The notes under the pieces were generated by a model that saw only the letters and a list, made by a program, of their open reading frames with translations, searched no databases and was not told where the DNA came from. A stretch of 64,000 nucleotides of DNA, from NCBI RefSeq assembly GCF_015355755.1, contig NZ_JACVEE010000003.1, forward strand, positions 868,001 through 932,000. Reading direction: 5' to 3'. Source of the stretch: Nocardia sp. XZ_19_385. Its GTDB lineage: Bacteria; Actinomycetota; Actinomycetes; Mycobacteriales; Mycobacteriaceae. Shown here piece after piece: positions 42,244-51,762 of the stretch. A program made the position numbers and the translations under genes. Within the stretch, counting starts at the first letter, position 1; each line of letters begins with the position of its first letter.

Positions 42244-42288
42244 TTATGTGCGCCCGCACGCATATAGTTTGCGTGCGCACGCACATAA
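42244..42288. promoter_or_regulatory. Long dyad operator between MarR and rhodanese genes
   Basis: TTATGTGCGCCCGCACGC (42244-42261) and GCGTGCGCACGCACATAA (42271-42288) are inverted copies matching at 16 of 18 positions around a 9-bp AT-rich centre. The right half contains the 14-bp palindrome TGCGTGCGCACGCA (42270-42283). This looks like two MarR-dimer sites covering both promoters. Confidence 0.65.
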
Positions 42289-42317
42289 AATCGGCGTGCT
42301 CTCTGGAAGGAATTCGC

Positions 42318-42647
42318 ATGACCACAGTCATCACCCGCACCGAACTGGCCGAGGCGATCGAGTCCGGCTCGGTGACCGTGCTGGACACCCTCGGTCCGGG
42401 CTACTACGAGAAGGCGCACCTGCCCGGTGCGCTGGTCCTGGTCGAAGCCGACGTGGAATCCCGAGCGGCCCAATTGCTTCCGGACCGGGAGGCGACGATC
42501 GTCACCTACTGCTCGAACGAGAGGTGCCGCAACAGCGAAAACGTCGCGGTGAAACTGCATGCCCTCGGCTACGGCAACGTCCGGGCTTACCGCGCCGGGA
42601 TCGAGGATTGGGCGGCGGCGGGCCTGCCGGTCGAATCCGGCGCCTGA
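42318..42647 (+). CDS. Rhodanese-like domain protein
   Basis: A 109-aa single-domain rhodanese (sulfurtransferase fold). It begins with ITRTELAEAIESGSVTVLDT, has HLPGALVLVEADVE, and the active-site loop is VTYCSNERCRNSENVAVKL with the catalytic Cys in Y-C-S-N-E-R-C-R; the end, NVRAYRAGIEDWAAAGLPVE, is typical. It probably moves sulfane sulfur in the cytosol. ATG 42318 has GGAAGGA upstream. MarR control from the divergent gap is likely. Confidence 0.9.
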   Translation: MTTVITRTELAEAIESGSVTVLDTLGPGYYEKAHLPGALVLVEADVESRAAQLLPDREATIVTYCSNERCRNSENVAVKLHALGYGNVRAYRAGIEDWAAAGLPVESGA

Positions 42648-42663
42648 CACCGGCGGAGTAATC

Positions 42664-42687
42664 GACCTGCGCGGTGACGCGCAGGTC
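42664..42687 (+). terminator. Hairpin after rhodanese gene
   Basis: GACCTGCGCG and CGCGCAGGTC form a perfect 10-bp stem with the tetraloop GTGA, 17 bp past the rhodanese stop. Fits a terminator; no T-run. Confidence 0.6.
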
Positions 42688-43122
42688 GGCTGCTGGCCGG
42701 TTGGCCGAAGGGGCTCATGCAAGTAGCCCGGGTTACCGTCGGGATGTTCCGGCGCTTGAGCTCGGGGTGCTGCCGCCGTTGCCCCAGCTGACCGCGTTGC
42801 TCGCGGTGGCGCAGCCGAGCAGTCTGAGGATCGCCAGGATGGCGGGCAGTTACTCGCTTGGTCCAGTGCCTCGACATGGGTCTTCACCGAATCCGTCCGG
42901 CCGGCACCGTGCGCGTTGCCGGCGGCGATGAGCACGGATCCGACCACCTACCTTGTGCCGCAACCGATTCCGCGCGAGATGTTCATCAGCGCTGGCCCAC
43001 GAAATCGCTGCGCAATACTCCGGCCCCCGACGGTGCCGTGCGGATGTGATCGGTCGGGTGGGCGCTGGGCGTGTTGAACTCCCTGCGCCGCACCCGGCCG
43101 TGTCGATGCCGCAGCGGTGAAC
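42688..43122. other. Gap without a supported gene
   Basis: 435 bp between the rhodanese terminator and the GNAT stop. Frames on both strands are Arg/Pro-rich shadows of high-GC DNA without ribosome sites. No repeat or RNA gene recognised. Confidence 0.5.
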
Positions 43123-43737
43123 TCAGCCGCGGAACCACATGGGTCGCAGGATCGGACCGTCTTCGGGCAGCGGGATCAGATCGCCTTCGATGACGAATCC
43201 GCAGCGCGCGTACAGGCGTGACGAGCGCTCGGTGCTGGCCTCGAGGTAGGCAGGGAGACCGGCGTCGGAGGCGGCTTTGGCGCGGTCTGTGACGATGGCG
43301 GCGCCGGCGCCTTTGCCGCGATGCTGGGGCAGGGTCACGATCAACTGCAGGTAGCGGTGCGGGACCTCGGCGGGATGGGTTTGTTCGAGGAGGGCGGTCA
43401 GTGCCCGCAGCCGCCGGAAGGGCGGGAGCGGGACCTGTTCGTAGACGGCGCGCATCTCGGCGGCCTCGCGTTCGAGGCGATCGCGGTCCCGCACGGTCTG
43501 CCACAGTGACACCGCCCAGATGTCGGTGCCGTCGCCGGCGACCCAGACCTCGTCTTCACGCATCGCCTTCTCCACCATCCCGGGCGCGTGCTGGGTGCGG
43601 TACTGCTCGGCGACCTCGGGGTGGTCTTTCATGATCCAGCTGAGCACTTCCTCGTCGACGCTCGCTTCGGCGAGTACCCGCGCCACGGTGTCGAGCTCGT
43701 CGAGTTCGGCGCGGTGGACCCTCACTGGCGTAGTCAT
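43123..43737 (-). CDS. GNAT-family acetyltransferase
   Basis: A 204-aa N-acetyltransferase. The acetyl-CoA site is LQLIVTLPQHRGKGAGAAIV (Q-x-R-G-K-G), followed by GLPAYLEASTERSSRLYARC and GFVIEGDLIPLP. N-terminal half is helical with HPEVAEQYRTQHAPGM. This layout is common in actinobacterial GNATs with unknown small-molecule substrates. ATG 43737 (TTPVRVHR) is chosen over a much longer frame that is not conserved-looking. Divergent from the TetR gene at 43831. Confidence 0.87.
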   Translation of the reverse strand: MTTPVRVHRAELDELDTVARVLAEASVDEEVLSWIMKDHPEVAEQYRTQHAPGMVEKAMREDEVWVAGDGTDIWAVSLWQTVRDRDRLEREAAEMRAVYEQVPLPPFRRLRALTALLEQTHPAEVPHRYLQLIVTLPQHRGKGAGAAIVTDRAKAASDAGLPAYLEASTERSSRLYARCGFVIEGDLIPLPEDGPILRPMWFRG

Positions 43738-43814
43738 CTCTGCAACCTCCCGTTGTGAACAGTGTCTTCGAAAGCCAAGGTATGGCTGTGCCGACGTGCT
43801 TACGACAATTTCGT

Positions 43815-43830
43815 CACACTGGTAGGTGTG
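43815..43830. promoter_or_regulatory. Short dyad at the TetR start
   Basis: CACAC-N6-GTGTG directly precedes the TetR start codon and lies about 80 bp from the divergent GNAT start. Possible autoregulatory site; arms are short, so this could be chance. Confidence 0.25.
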
Positions 43831-44661
43831 ATGAAATCCGAGGCGCCGGCGTGCGCGGTATGTGGTGCGGAGTTCGCGCATCCGGCGCGGGGCCGGCGGC
43901 GCCGGTACTGCTCGCGGTCCTGTCAGGCCCGCGCCTACCGGGCCCGCCGCCAACCCGAGTCCGCGCCGCAGCGCCGCACCCCTCCGCGCCGGTTGACGAC
44001 CATCGCCATCGTGCGCGCCGCCGTGGCGCTCGCCGACCGGGAGGGTGTGGAAGGCGTGTCCATGCGCCGCCTGGCCACCGAGTTGGGCGTGGCGACCGCC
44101 GGGCTGTATCGGCATTTCCCCGACCGTGACACCCTGTTCGCCGAAATGGCGGAACTGACGCTCGCCGAAATTCCGCCGCCGCCAACCACATTGGGAGGCT
44201 GGCGCGAGAGTCTCGCCTACGAAGCGCGCGGTGAATGGCAGCTCTACCGGCGCCACCCGTGGATGTTGGCGGTGCTCGCCCAGACTCGCCCGCCCTTGGG
44301 CCCGACACTGCTCGACTCCCTGGAACGCCCCTTCGCCGCGCTGTACCGGCCGGGCATGACCAGGGATGCCCTGCTCACAGCGTGCCTTTCGGTGTCGAGC
44401 CTGGTCCAGGGGCTGGCGCTGCTGGTCACCTCCGAACGCCGCCCGCTCGGACTACAGGCCACTGCCGAGCAGGTGGCGGCGCTGGTCGCCCCGGAGACGC
44501 ACCCGATGCTGGTGCGTGTCTTCGACCCCGATACCACCGGACTCGAACTCGACCTCGACAAACTTCTCGAGGACAGCCTGGCGCTGCTTCTCGACGGGAT
44601 CGCGGCGCGGCACTTCCCTGGGGAAATCGCGGGTGCGAATCCGCGCGTGACATCTGGGTGA
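43831..44661 (+). CDS. TetR-family regulator with N-terminal Cys cluster
   Basis: A 276-aa TetR protein preceded by a small zinc-finger-like segment: Cys8, Cys11, Cys27 and Cys31 in ACAVCGAEF and YCSRSCQARAYRARR, a pattern known at the front of some actinobacterial TetR proteins. The HTH is VSMRRLATELGVATAGLYRH followed by FPDRDTLFAEMAEL; the C-terminal TetR_C domain covers the rest. ATG 43831 follows GTG 43828 directly. It is divergent from the GNAT gene, the likely target. Confidence 0.85.
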   Translation: MKSEAPACAVCGAEFAHPARGRRRRYCSRSCQARAYRARRQPESAPQRRTPPRRLTTIAIVRAAVALADREGVEGVSMRRLATELGVATAGLYRHFPDRDTLFAEMAELTLAEIPPPPTTLGGWRESLAYEARGEWQLYRRHPWMLAVLAQTRPPLGPTLLDSLERPFAALYRPGMTRDALLTACLSVSSLVQGLALLVTSERRPLGLQATAEQVAALVAPETHPMLVRVFDPDTTGLELDLDKLLEDSLALLLDGIAARHFPGEIAGANPRVTSG

Positions 44662-45024
44662 CGATTCTGCGCCGCAGTGGCGGCCTGCCAACTTCCGGGC
44701 TGATCACGGTCCAGGGCAATGCGTCTGCTCATCGTCGGCGATTTGAACGACGCCGGGGCACCTGGTCGGCGGCGGCGGTTGTGACGCCGAGACCGTGCTG
44801 ACGATCGCGAACCAGCGGGCCGCCACCGCACTGAAACTTCGTTGAGATCGCCGACGGCGGCCACTACGTCCCCGAGGAACAGCCGGCCCCGGTTTGGGTG
44901 AAGGAGTGTGGGCTCGGGGTGCTCCGGCGGGCCCGAACAACCTGGGTTCGAAGGGGCTCCGCCGCGCCGAATATCGCGTTTGGCGGGGAACTCATGGTCT
45001 CAGCTTGGGTGCTGGCACCGCCAG
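44662..45024. other. Gap with a possible hydrolase remnant
   Basis: About 360 bp with no intact gene. The frame from 44839 reads FVEIADGGHYVPEEQPAPVW, the shape of an alpha/beta-hydrolase C-terminus around the catalytic His (G-G-H-Y-V-P-x-E-x-P). It is an isolated fragment and is not annotated further. Confidence 0.3.
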
Positions 45025-45531
45025 CTACCGGGTCCCCGGGAGCTCGAGCCGCATTTCGAATTCCAGGCGCGGGTCCTCGGGGGAGATCGGGCCCGTGACG
45101 CCGGTGCGACGGAAACCGTGGCGGTGGTAGAGCCGTTCGGCGGGGGCGTTGCCCTCGGAGACTTCCAGGCCGATGGCGGGCAGGCGGTTGGCGGTGGCCC
45201 ACTCGATGACGGCGCGGACCAGCAGGTCGGCGACGCCGGTGCCGCGAGCTTCCGGGGCCACCCACATCGACACCACGTGGGCCGCACCGGATTCCGGGGC
45301 GATGCCAACGGTGCCGAGCTCCTGGCCGTCGGCGCTCGCGACGAATTGGGTGCGGGCGGCGAGGATTTCGCGCCACAGCTGATCGGTGCGGGACTGCGCC
45401 TCGGCGAGGGTGGAGCCGAAAGCGTGAGGCGCTTCGGCCAATGCCAGTAGCCGGATGCTGCGGAAACGGGCCCAGTCCTCGGGGGTGAGCTGGTGGATCC
45501 GGACCGATTCGATGTCGACGGCGGCCATCAT
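45025..45531 (-). CDS. GNAT-family acetyltransferase
   Basis: A 168-aa N-acetyltransferase: VVSMWVAPEARGTGVADLLV is the acetyl-CoA motif (A-R-G-T-G), followed by AIGLEVSEGNAPAERLYHRH and GFRRTGVTGPI. The N-terminal EDWARFRSIRLLALAEAPHA is typical of this subgroup. Its ATG at 45531 overlaps the stop of the upstream SRPBCC gene (ATGA), so the two are translationally coupled. Substrate unknown. Confidence 0.88.
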   Translation of the reverse strand: MMAAVDIESVRIHQLTPEDWARFRSIRLLALAEAPHAFGSTLAEAQSRTDQLWREILAARTQFVASADGQELGTVGIAPESGAAHVVSMWVAPEARGTGVADLLVRAVIEWATANRLPAIGLEVSEGNAPAERLYHRHGFRRTGVTGPISPEDPRLEFEMRLELPGTR

Positions 45532-46031
45532 CCGGCCTGTTCGAGTTGTTTCTTCAGATTGCGCAGTGTGCGCGCGATGTTCTTGGCTTGGAACTGAGCG
45601 AAAGTGTCTCCGCCGGTGACGATCCGGTCGAACACCTGGACCGCCGCGTTCGGCCACCGCCTGCGGTCGTCGGTCCAGGTCTCGGTGACCCGTGTCCCGC
45701 CGTCTTCCTGCGTGAACCGGTATTCCCAGCTGGCGATCCCCGCCCGAATCCAGGGCTCACGCGCCCCGATCGCTTGCACCTGGAACGCGAACCGCTCGCC
45801 CGGGTCCGCCGCGGTCACCACGCACCGAGTCACCCACTTGGTCAGGCCCCGCTTGTTGACCCCGTCGAATTCCATACCCGCATAACTGGATTCCCGCGGT
45901 TCGCGAATGGTGGCCCCGAGATTCTCGGGACTCCACCGCCCCATCAGCCGGGGATCGCTGATCTGCTCATAGACATCCAAGGGCTTCGCCGCAACAAGGA
46001 TGCTGTCGGAAACCGTCGTAACGCGGCGCAC
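45528..46031 (-). CDS. SRPBCC-family protein (START-like)
   Basis: A 167-aa helix-grip protein of the polyketide-cyclase/dehydrase family. N-terminal VSDSILVAAKPLDVYEQISD is the family opening; RFAFQVQAIGAREPW and WEYRFTQEDGGTRVTETWTD follow. Such proteins bind hydrophobic ligands. The GTG start at 46031 fits. It is translationally coupled to the GNAT downstream, suggesting a joint function. Confidence 0.85.
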   Translation of the reverse strand: MRRVTTVSDSILVAAKPLDVYEQISDPRLMGRWSPENLGATIREPRESSYAGMEFDGVNKRGLTKWVTRCVVTAADPGERFAFQVQAIGAREPWIRAGIASWEYRFTQEDGGTRVTETWTDDRRRWPNAAVQVFDRIVTGGDTFAQFQAKNIARTLRNLKKQLEQAG

Positions 46032-46133
46032 GGTGAGCCCCTTCGGTGACTGATCATCTGATGCCCGAGCCTATCCGACCCCGAGCTGCGATTGTCAGGG
46101 CCAGTCGCCGTCCGGGAGCAGCGCCCGCAGGAG

Positions 46134-46877
46134 TCAATCCAATAGCTCGTCGAGGTACTTGGCGGGGTTGTTGAGGAAAGCGCGCGTGATGCGATAGTGC
46201 TCGGTGTCTTCGTAGTCGACGAGTTCGTAACCGTCCTCGCCGATTTGGTAAATCCAGGCATCCGGGTACGACATGAGGATCGGGGAGTGGGTGGCGATCA
46301 GGAACTGGGATCGCGTGCCGACGAGCTCGTGCATGCGGGCGATCATCGCCAGTTGACGGCTCGGTGACAACGCGGCTTCCGGCTCGTCCAGGACATAGAA
46401 TCCGTGCCCGCCGAAGCGGTGCATCATCAGCGCCAGGAATGATTCTCCATGTGATTGTTCGTGCAACGAGACGCCGCCGTAGGAGTTGATCAGCGGAGGT
46501 CCGGAGCCGGGTTGCTTGTCCAGGTCCTCGATGTTGGTGGCGACGTTGAAGAAGCTCTCCGCGCGCAGGAAGAACCCGTCACGCGGCTTGTGCACGGACT
46601 TCACCAGCCGCAGATGCTCGTTGAGGCCCGAGTGGGAACCGCGGGTCGAAAAGTTGAAGTTCTTCGTGCCGCCTTCGGGGTTGAAGCCCCAGGCGGTGGC
46701 GACGGCTTCCAGCAGCGTCGACTTGCCGCTGCCGTTCTCGCCCACGAGGAAGGTCACCCGTGGATGCAGCTCCAATTCGGACAGGCCACGCACCACGGGC
46801 AAGGAGAATGGATACTCCTCGAATGACGGCACACTGTGCCGGTCCAGAATCGCTCGCCGGACGTAGGGAGCGCTCAT
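46134..46877 (-). CDS. AAA-family ATPase (AAA_21/RecF-like)
   Basis: A 247-aa ABC-type ATPase. Walker A VTFLVGENGSGKSTLLEAVA, the signature-like region SHGESFLALMMHRFGGH, Walker B FYVLDEPEAALSPSRQLAM, and the switch ATHSPILMSYPDA. This compact domain is usually the ATPase half of a two-gene system or a stand-alone predicted ATPase; no nuclease or partner is next to it here. ATG 46877 (SAPYVRRAIL) is preferred to an upstream start at 46907. Divergent from rox. Confidence 0.87.
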   Translation of the reverse strand: MSAPYVRRAILDRHSVPSFEEYPFSLPVVRGLSELELHPRVTFLVGENGSGKSTLLEAVATAWGFNPEGGTKNFNFSTRGSHSGLNEHLRLVKSVHKPRDGFFLRAESFFNVATNIEDLDKQPGSGPPLINSYGGVSLHEQSHGESFLALMMHRFGGHGFYVLDEPEAALSPSRQLAMIARMHELVGTRSQFLIATHSPILMSYPDAWIYQIGEDGYELVDYEDTEHYRITRAFLNNPAKYLDELLD

Positions 46878-46915
46878 CAGCGGCCAGCCACAGTAACCAT
46901 GCTGCAATTATCTGA

Positions 46916-48499
<1,584 letters not shown>

Positions 48500-48514
48500 G
48501 GGTAGGAGAACCAG

Positions 48515-48928
48515 TTGCCGACTATCGCACGCCTTTTCGCCGTCACCATCGATTGCCCGGACCCAATCCGGCTTGCCCGGTTCTACCAGGAGTTTCTCGG
48601 CGGGCATTTGCGTTCCTCCAACCCGGACTTCGTCGTACTCACCAGCAACGACAACGTCCGGCTGGACTTTCAACGCGTCACCAACCACCAGCCACACCAA
48701 TGGCCCGACCCCGCCGCCCCACGCCGACTCCACCTCGACTTCAGCGTCGAAGATCTCCACCAGGCCGAACAACACCTACTCGCCCTCGGCGCGACGCTCG
48801 CCACCCACCAACCCGGCGGCCGGCACTTCCGCGTCCTTCTCGACCCCGCCGGACATCCTTTTTGCCTGGCCTCGACCACCACCGCAGGTACCCCGACCCA
48901 AGAACCAGCCCTGGACAACGGACGATAA
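48515..48928 (+). CDS. VOC-family (glyoxalase-like) protein
   Basis: A 137-aa single-chain VOC protein: FAVTIDCPDPIRLARFYQEF begins the first beta-alpha-beta module, and RRLHLDFSVEDLHQAEQHLL with GRHFRVLLDPAGHPFCLAST the second. These proteins include bleomycin-type resistance proteins and glyoxalases, with metal-binding His/Glu; the activity cannot be read from sequence. TTG 48515 follows AGGAG. It starts 15 bp after rox, so it is probably in the same rifamycin-responsive transcript. Confidence 0.85.
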   Translation: MPTIARLFAVTIDCPDPIRLARFYQEFLGGHLRSSNPDFVVLTSNDNVRLDFQRVTNHQPHQWPDPAAPRRLHLDFSVEDLHQAEQHLLALGATLATHQPGGRHFRVLLDPAGHPFCLASTTTAGTPTQEPALDNGR

Positions 48929-49003
48929 TGGGCTGCGCCTCAGGCGGCGGATAGCCGCGGTGCCCGCACCGCAACCGACGAACCTCGAAACAGGAGCTCG
49001 CAC

Positions 49004-49375
49004 ATGACAGACGCGCCCCGCACCCCCGAGGAATACCTCGACGGACACCCCGACGCCCTACCCATCTACCGGAAACTATGCACCCTGCTGGACTCGCTGG
49101 GCCCCTACGACGTTCGCGTCTCCAAAAGCCAAATCGCCTTCCGCCGCAACCGCGGCTTCGCCTACCTGTGGCTGCCCGGCCAACACCTGAAAAACCCGGA
49201 CGCCGAAGTCGCGCTGTCGTTCGTGCTCGACCACAAGGAAAGCTCCCAGCGCTTCAAGGAGATCGCCCACCCCACCCCCAACCGGTGGACCCACCATCTC
49301 GAAATCCACCACCCCGACGACCTCGACGAAGAAGTCCGCACGTGGTTACGAGCGGCCGCGGATTCGGCGCAGTGA
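49004..49375 (+). CDS. DUF5655-type protein
   Basis: A 123-aa protein with the pattern YDVRVSKSQIAFRRNRGFAY followed by WLPGQHLKNPDAEVALSFVL and RWTHHLEIHHPDDLDEEVRT, as I recall for DUF5655. Soluble, possibly a nucleic-acid-end domain, but function unknown. It is 75 bp downstream of the VOC gene, same strand, and 7 bp from the next gene, so a common transcript is likely. Confidence 0.7.
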   Translation: MTDAPRTPEEYLDGHPDALPIYRKLCTLLDSLGPYDVRVSKSQIAFRRNRGFAYLWLPGQHLKNPDAEVALSFVLDHKESSQRFKEIAHPTPNRWTHHLEIHHPDDLDEEVRTWLRAAADSAQ

Positions 49376-49382
49376 GGCGATC

Positions 49383-50018
49383 ATGGAGTTCCGGCCCGAT
49401 ATTGCGGTGGTTTCCCCAGATCGGCGCTGGTGGTTCATCGATGGCGAGTTACGTTCGGACACAGCGACATACCAGCCCCACCAGATGTATTGCTTCGAGC
49501 GCTGGACCTATGCGCGATTTCCGCGAGACGGCGTGTTCGTCCTGGGATTCGAGACCGACTATCAATGGGACGACGCCGCGCAGGACGTGACCGGTCCCCA
49601 GCACGGTGGTTTGCTCGTTCTCACTCTCGATCACGCGAATTGCTGGCAGCTGGTGGAATTCGACCACGACGAGCGCTACGGCGAGCAGTTCGCGCCCTCC
49701 GCTGTGGTCTGGCATCCACGGGGTGTGCTGGCCTGGCTCGACAACGGTGAGCTCGCAGGCCGTGCGCTGCGCAGGCCTCGCATCCTGGACTCGCGAAACC
49801 TGCAAGGCCTCAACTACTGCGACGATTTCGAACTGGTACGTCTGGAGTTCGAGGTCCCCGGAGCGTGGGAGACGCTCGAAATATCCGCCGACGGTGCGAT
49901 CCTCACCGTGGGCGGACAGGCCGGAGTCGATCGCTTCGACCTGGACAACAACCGGGTCTCCCGTGCCGGTGCGCCTTGGCAAGAGGCGGTGTCGAGTTCC
50001 GAGGACCCGCTCTACTGA
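49383..50018 (+). CDS. Hypothetical protein (no family recognised)
   Basis: A 211-aa soluble protein: PDIAVVSPDRRWWFIDGELR, YQPHQMYCFERWTYARFPRD, VLGFETDYQWDDAAQDVTG and AVVWHPRGVLAWLDNGEL alternate short beta strands, giving a likely beta-propeller or beta-sandwich. Aromatic-rich. ATG 49383, 7 bp after the DUF5655 gene, suggests cotranscription. Function unknown. Confidence 0.6.
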   Translation: MEFRPDIAVVSPDRRWWFIDGELRSDTATYQPHQMYCFERWTYARFPRDGVFVLGFETDYQWDDAAQDVTGPQHGGLLVLTLDHANCWQLVEFDHDERYGEQFAPSAVVWHPRGVLAWLDNGELAGRALRRPRILDSRNLQGLNYCDDFELVRLEFEVPGAWETLEISADGAILTVGGQAGVDRFDLDNNRVSRAGAPWQEAVSSSEDPLY

Positions 50019-50121
50019 TACGTCACGATTTCCGAGGCCAAGGCCGATTCCGGAGCCATCACGTAGTGGAGGCGAGACCCAGTTTCACGGAGTGATCGGG
50101 CGGCACTCCGCATTGTCCGAG

Positions 50122-50469
50122 CTAGGACTCTCCCTGGCCGCCTGATGCACACCGACTGCACACACACTTTTCGCCCTTGCAGGTACCGGTGCCGCAATTC
50201 TTGTTCTTACACGCCGCGGTGCATGCCTTTTCGGCTGTCGACTTCTGTATCGGGGTCTTTGAGTTCTGGCAAGGCGCGCGACGCTGTTGCCCGGGTGCGA
50301 ATTCTTGATAGATGGGGTCGTCGCACGGAATGCTCATTGTCGGTTGCGATGTCGGGTCGTCGAGCTCCGCCGCTGTAGCTATAGGCGCCCCAGCAAGGCC
50401 CAGGGCGGCGATAGCTACCGCTGCTGCGTACGTCGCCGATCCAATGAAACGAAGTGGTTGATGGACCAT
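50122..50469 (-). CDS. Secreted Cys-rich peptide with CS-alpha-beta (defensin/scorpion-toxin-like) spacing
   Basis: A 115-aa preprotein: signal peptide TYAAAVAIAALGLAGAPIAT, then about 33 residues of spacer, then a Cys-rich domain. Nine mature cysteines at 49, 67, 83, 87, 92, 97, 102, 104 and 107. The last eight read C-x15-C-x3-C-x4-C-x4-C-x4-C-x-C-x2-C, with GTGTC giving G-x-C and KCVC giving C-x-C. C-x3-C, G-x-C and C-x-C in this order define the CS-alpha-beta fold of insect and fungal defensins; the extra pair fits four-disulfide scorpion toxins. Function is inferred from spacing; no homology search was possible. ATG 50469 chosen. Confidence 0.65.
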   Translation of the reverse strand: MVHQPLRFIGSATYAAAVAIAALGLAGAPIATAAELDDPTSQPTMSIPCDDPIYQEFAPGQQRRAPCQNSKTPIQKSTAEKACTAACKNKNCGTGTCKGEKCVCSRCASGGQGES

Positions 50470-50733
50470 ACGGATCCCTCCCTCTGCAATGGGTTAGATC
50501 GTCATGGCCATCAGTAAACCCGGCCGTTGAAGGGTGGTTGCGGGACCTGTCGGCGCGGCTGCGTGCCCCATTGCGAGGCATCACTGACCCGTCCGGCTTC
50601 TTGACACTCGGGGGCACGCGACCACCGCACGGTCTGGCACAGTTCGATTGGATCGCCGAAGCCACCTGCCCGCGCGACGAACCAGAGCTGTGTCGCTAGA
50701 GTCCAGGCAAGCTACTACTGCCGGGGGACTGGT

Positions 50734-51696
50734 TTGAAACTGCGCAGACTTGTTGTCGTACTTACTGTCTTGATATTGGCAGCATCGGTGTCGAGCTGCT
50801 TCATTGCGCCGGATCGCAGCAAAGAGATAGATGAGTTGAAAGCGGCAATTGCCGCGATGCCCGGTGTAGACAGCATCACGGCCGAATCCTCTCGAGCCTT
50901 CGCCGGTACCTTCCTCGCTTTGTCCGTGGCGATGAAACGGGCATCGGAGCAACAGGTTTCCGACGTCGCGGCGCGGATCACTGTGGTGAAAGGTGACCAC
51001 TTCACCGACTACCAGCAGTCGACAACCTTCACGATCGGTGACCGAGCAGACCTCATGTATGGAAGGAAGCTGTATCCGGAGCAAGTTCTGGAAGACGTTC
51101 GAAAGATTCGAGGAATCGAAGCGGGCCTTCCTGCCGCGAAGATCTACGCGCACCGAAACCCGATCAGCGGGCTGTTCAGTATCAGAGTCACGAGTAGCGA
51201 GCACATCAGGGCCGTGGTAGATGCGACCCGGTCGGCGATCGGTTCCGACTCGGCGACGCTGACAGCGGATGCCACAGCCGACGACGCGGTGCCCGAATGG
51301 GAGATCGTGTTTCCTTACACCCCTGCCCAAGAACAGGCCGTTCACGACAAGCTGGATCACCTCCCGCCGGATTTCGCATTCGAGATCGAAGTCAAGGACG
51401 GCTCGGTCAGCAAGATTTGGGTAGTCACACCGGACAGAGCGTCGACCGAAACCAGGCTCCGGGCGGTGATAGCGGCCGTGCAGCCCACTACCGCTCACCC
51501 GCTGGCCTTGGGCTGGACCGACGGAGCCGGTGGGTGGGTGAAGCCAGGTGGGGCAGTGTCTTCGGATTTCCACGGAATGGTGATCGTCGGCGGCTGCTAT
51601 TACAAATCGGTGGGCGAGGGTGGGCAAACTCCCACGGAAGAGGCCGACGCTCTGGAATCGAAGCTGCGCACAGAACTCGACACTTGCCCGAGGTAG
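50734..51696 (+). CDS. Predicted lipoprotein, no family recognised
   Basis: A 320-aa exported protein with lipobox VLTVLILAASVSSCFIAPDR (Cys22). The mature part alternates helix and strand (RSKEIDELKAAIAAMPGVDS, VVKGDHFTDYQQSTTFTIGD, WEIVFPYTPAQEQAVHDKLD). The two halves look weakly repeated, each with a short helix then beta strands. TTG start 50734 after a GGGGGAC-like ribosome site. Function unknown; between the CS-alpha-beta peptide and a GNAT, with no operon signal. Confidence 0.72.
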   Translation: MKLRRLVVVLTVLILAASVSSCFIAPDRSKEIDELKAAIAAMPGVDSITAESSRAFAGTFLALSVAMKRASEQQVSDVAARITVVKGDHFTDYQQSTTFTIGDRADLMYGRKLYPEQVLEDVRKIRGIEAGLPAAKIYAHRNPISGLFSIRVTSSEHIRAVVDATRSAIGSDSATLTADATADDAVPEWEIVFPYTPAQEQAVHDKLDHLPPDFAFEIEVKDGSVSKIWVVTPDRASTETRLRAVIAAVQPTTAHPLALGWTDGAGGWVKPGGAVSSDFHGMVIVGGCYYKSVGEGGQTPTEEADALESKLRTELDTCPR

Positions 51697-51762
51697 CAAC
51701 GTCGGTTGCGTTCGGGTCTCAGGTTTCTTGAAGGGTGTGATCGGTGCGTGCGACCATCGCGT

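Noticed and set aside
44839..44904. Alpha/beta-hydrolase fragment
   Set aside because: About 20 residues resemble the catalytic-His region, too short to call a pseudogene; mentioned only in the gap entry.
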